Assembly (NCBI RefSeq): GCF_020687245.1
Contig: NZ_JAJEQG010000007.1
Coordinates: forward strand, 1-64,000
DNA from: Faecalibacterium longum CLA-AA-H243
Lineage (GTDB): Bacteria; Bacillota; Clostridia; Oscillospirales; Ruminococcaceae
Reading direction: 5' to 3'
DNA length: 64,000 bases
Shown here: piece after piece, positions 62,441-64,000 of the stretch
Layout of the letters: each line of letters opens with the position of its first letter
Numbering within the stretch: position 1 is the stretch's first letter
Translations under genes and position numbers: made by a program
Notes under the pieces: model-generated
What the model was told of the DNA's origin: nothing
Databases searched by the model: none
Seen by the model: the letters and a program-made list of their open reading frames with translations, nothing else

Positions 62441-63928
62441 ATGGACAATTACAAGGCAGAAAATCAGGAGCAGGAGATCGATCTGGTCTCGCTGTTCTTT
62501 GCGGTCGCCCATAGGTACAAGCAGATGGCCGCCGCAGCGGTGATCTGCGCCGTGCTGTTCGGCGGCTTCAGCGTGGTGAAGGGAATGCTGAACCAGCGCG
62601 CCATCGATGAGGCCATCGCCAACGGCGAGGAAGTCCCCCGCACCAGCGCAGAGCAGCAGTACGAAGAGGACATGGTCGAGTACCGTGAGGCCCAGACGAA
62701 GCACGACACGGATGTCACCAGCTATAAGCAGCAGTTGAACCAGAACGAGGCGGATCAGGTGCGCGCCCAGTTCGACATCGACAATGCACAGGAGTATATC
62801 GACAAGTCGGTGCGCCAGAAGCTCGACCCGTACAATGTCTATACCTCGGAGACCCGCTTCTATATCACCACCGATTATAAGATCATGCCTGGTATGGACT
62901 ACCAGAACCCGGACTACACCAGCGCCGTCCTCAGTGCTTACAACAGCCTGCTGACCAGCCATGAGTCCATCATCACCATTGCGGACCAGTTCAGCATGGA
63001 AGAACGCTATATGCGTGAACTTATCAGTGTTTCTGTGGACAACGATACCCGTCTGCTGACCATCACGACTTATGGTGAAGATGCTGATGAGGCGGGCCGC
63101 ATCATGGATTTGATGCTCAAGCGGATGGAGGCAGTCCGCGAAAACATCGAGACGACCGTGGGCGGCCATAATACCAAGCAGGTCTCCCGCAGTGACAGCA
63201 CCACTGTGCTGACCTGGCTGCGCGACAGCCAGCAGGATACCCGTGATAACATGATCAGCCTGCAGAACAATCTGACAGACCTGCAGAACAATCATGAGCT
63301 GCTGGAAAAGAGCATCGAGACTGCAGATCAGGACCTCGCCGCACAGGAAAAGCCCGAGGAGCCCAAGCAGAGCAGCGGTGCCAAGAAGTTCGTTCTTACC
63401 GGCTTCCTGCTGGGCATCGTGGCTGTGACAGGCGTGGCAGTCGTCCGCTTCCTGATGGAGGACAAGGTCTGTGTCAGCGAGGACCTCCAGAGCAGCTGCG
63501 GCGTGGGCGTGCTGGGTACGCTGGCCAACGCAGCGTCCAAGTCCGCCAAGGGCATGGATGCCTCTCTCAACAAGATGGAGAAGCGGCCGGACGGCAGTGC
63601 CGATGCTGAGATGACCCGCCTCATCGCGGCGACCATCCGCAACCGTGTGCCGGAGGCTGAGAACATCCTGCTGACCGGCGACATTGCCGGGGATCAGCTG
63701 ACTGCTCTGGGCGAGGCTCTGAAGGCTTCCGGCGAGCTGGACGGCAAGAATATCCTTGTTTCCGGCAGTATCCTGCAGTCTTCGGCAACGGTCTCTGAGG
63801 CTGCCAAAGTGGATGTCGTTGTCCTTGCAGCAGACTGCGCTGTTTCTACTCACGCTTCGCTCCGCGCACAGAAGGCAAAGCTCGAGAGCTTCGGCAAGAA
63901 GGTCCTCGGCTGCGTTCTGTACGCATAA
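62441..63928 (+). CDS. Wzz/CpsC-type chain-length and export protein
   Basis: 495 residues. Two spans bracket an extracellular helical domain: about 28-50 ('MAAAAVICAVLFGGFSVV') and about 315-335 ('FVLTGFLLGIVAVTGVAVV'). 'EIDLVSLFFAVAHRYK' at the N-terminus is the usual Wzz start. The cytoplasmic tail (about 340-495) has a Rossmann-like, kinase-associated character but lacks Walker motifs, so it is a pseudo-BY-kinase domain or a partner for a separate tyrosine kinase. ATG 62441 follows GGAGAGGAATC. Expected to set polysaccharide chain length. Confidence 0.82.
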   Translation: MDNYKAENQEQEIDLVSLFFAVAHRYKQMAAAAVICAVLFGGFSVVKGMLNQRAIDEAIANGEEVPRTSAEQQYEEDMVEYREAQTKHDTDVTSYKQQLNQNEADQVRAQFDIDNAQEYIDKSVRQKLDPYNVYTSETRFYITTDYKIMPGMDYQNPDYTSAVLSAYNSLLTSHESIITIADQFSMEERYMRELISVSVDNDTRLLTITTYGEDADEAGRIMDLMLKRMEAVRENIETTVGGHNTKQVSRSDSTTVLTWLRDSQQDTRDNMISLQNNLTDLQNNHELLEKSIETADQDLAAQEKPEEPKQSSGAKKFVLTGFLLGIVAVTGVAVVRFLMEDKVCVSEDLQSSCGVGVLGTLANAASKSAKGMDASLNKMEKRPDGSADAEMTRLIAATIRNRVPEAENILLTGDIAGDQLTALGEALKASGELDGKNILVSGSILQSSATVSEAAKVDVVVLAADCAVSTHASLRAQKAKLESFGKKVLGCVLYA

Positions 63929-63941
63929 TTACCAGTATATC

Positions 63942-63979
63942 AAAACGAGGGATGGCTTCAGAGCCATCCCTCGTTTTTG
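63942..63979 (+). terminator. Terminator after Wzz-type gene
   Basis: AAAACGAGGGATGGCT pairs perfectly with AGCCATCCCTCGTTTT, then TGT. It ends the three-gene unit; nothing further is seen before the window edge. Confidence 0.9.
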
Positions 63980-64000
63980 TATGTATCAGTCTTTCAGCTT

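Overview
The window looks like a chromosomal segment of a low-motility gut Firmicute of the Oscillospiraceae. Faecalibacterium is my best guess, from the overall character of the proteins, the T-box-controlled thrS, the LytTR/AgrC-type two-component pair, the RpiR/PTS/GH1 sugar genes and the moderately high GC of the coding regions. This is an inference from gene content and not a database match. Genes run on both strands in short operons, most with recognisable sigma-A promoters and stem-loop terminators.

Layout. 1-626: end of an rRNA operon (23S 3' end, 5S, tRNA-Lys). 671-17766: a carbohydrate/peptide island with an RpiR regulator behind a perfectly duplicated promoter, two 6-phospho-beta-glycosidases (GH1), an auxin-efflux-type carrier, a PTS EIIBC, three tandem M81 (MlrC-like) metallopeptidase genes of which the middle one is frameshifted, an AbrB-type membrane protein, an M24-fold protein without metal ligands, a DeoR regulator, a YoaK-like membrane protein, a wrecked GH1 gene and a stand-alone EIIA. 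17781-18320: IS1182-type remnant. 18497-26372: MacA/MacB-like efflux operon with an SLH-domain protein, followed by a LytTR regulator and a GHKL kinase. 26620-32662: membrane-anchored, domain-permuted GH3, a canonical GH3 and a GtrA-like protein. 32889-38981: PutP-like symporter, ABC exporter, PEP carboxykinase, permuted-papain-fold protein. 39087-42867: tRNA-Glu, tRNA-Asn, a MITE-like repeat, trpS, and thrS with its T-box leader. 42896-50444: CLC channel, Amt-PII fusion, an RpiB-family isomerase and SDR reductase pair resembling the DhuI/DhuD unsaturated-uronate pathway, a second SDR and an aldo-keto reductase. 50583-63928: housekeeping and unknowns (nucleotidyltransferase, CmpB-like membrane protein, TrmB, AlaX-type editing protein, MalQ, degenerate GGDEF protein, MTA/SAH nucleosidase, YchF) ending in what looks like the start of an exopolysaccharide locus (Wzz/CpsC-type protein).

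How it fits together. The first 17 kb can be read as one catabolic programme: PTS uptake and phosphorylation of a beta-glycoside (EIIBC plus EIIA), hydrolysis by phospho-glycosidases, and amide or peptide hydrolysis of the remainder by M81/M24 proteins, with AEC and AbrB membrane proteins handling products. The joint substrate is hypothetical. The region is in flux: a decayed M81 copy, a decayed GH1 copy, an IS remnant and a fresh 171-bp promoter duplication. The GH3 pair, MalQ and the DhuI/DhuD-like pair add plant-polysaccharide and uronate use. No CRISPR array, prophage or complete mobile element was seen. The best candidates for something new are the glycoside/amidase island, the permuted membrane GH3, and the structured leaders upstream of amt and of the degenerate GGDEF gene.
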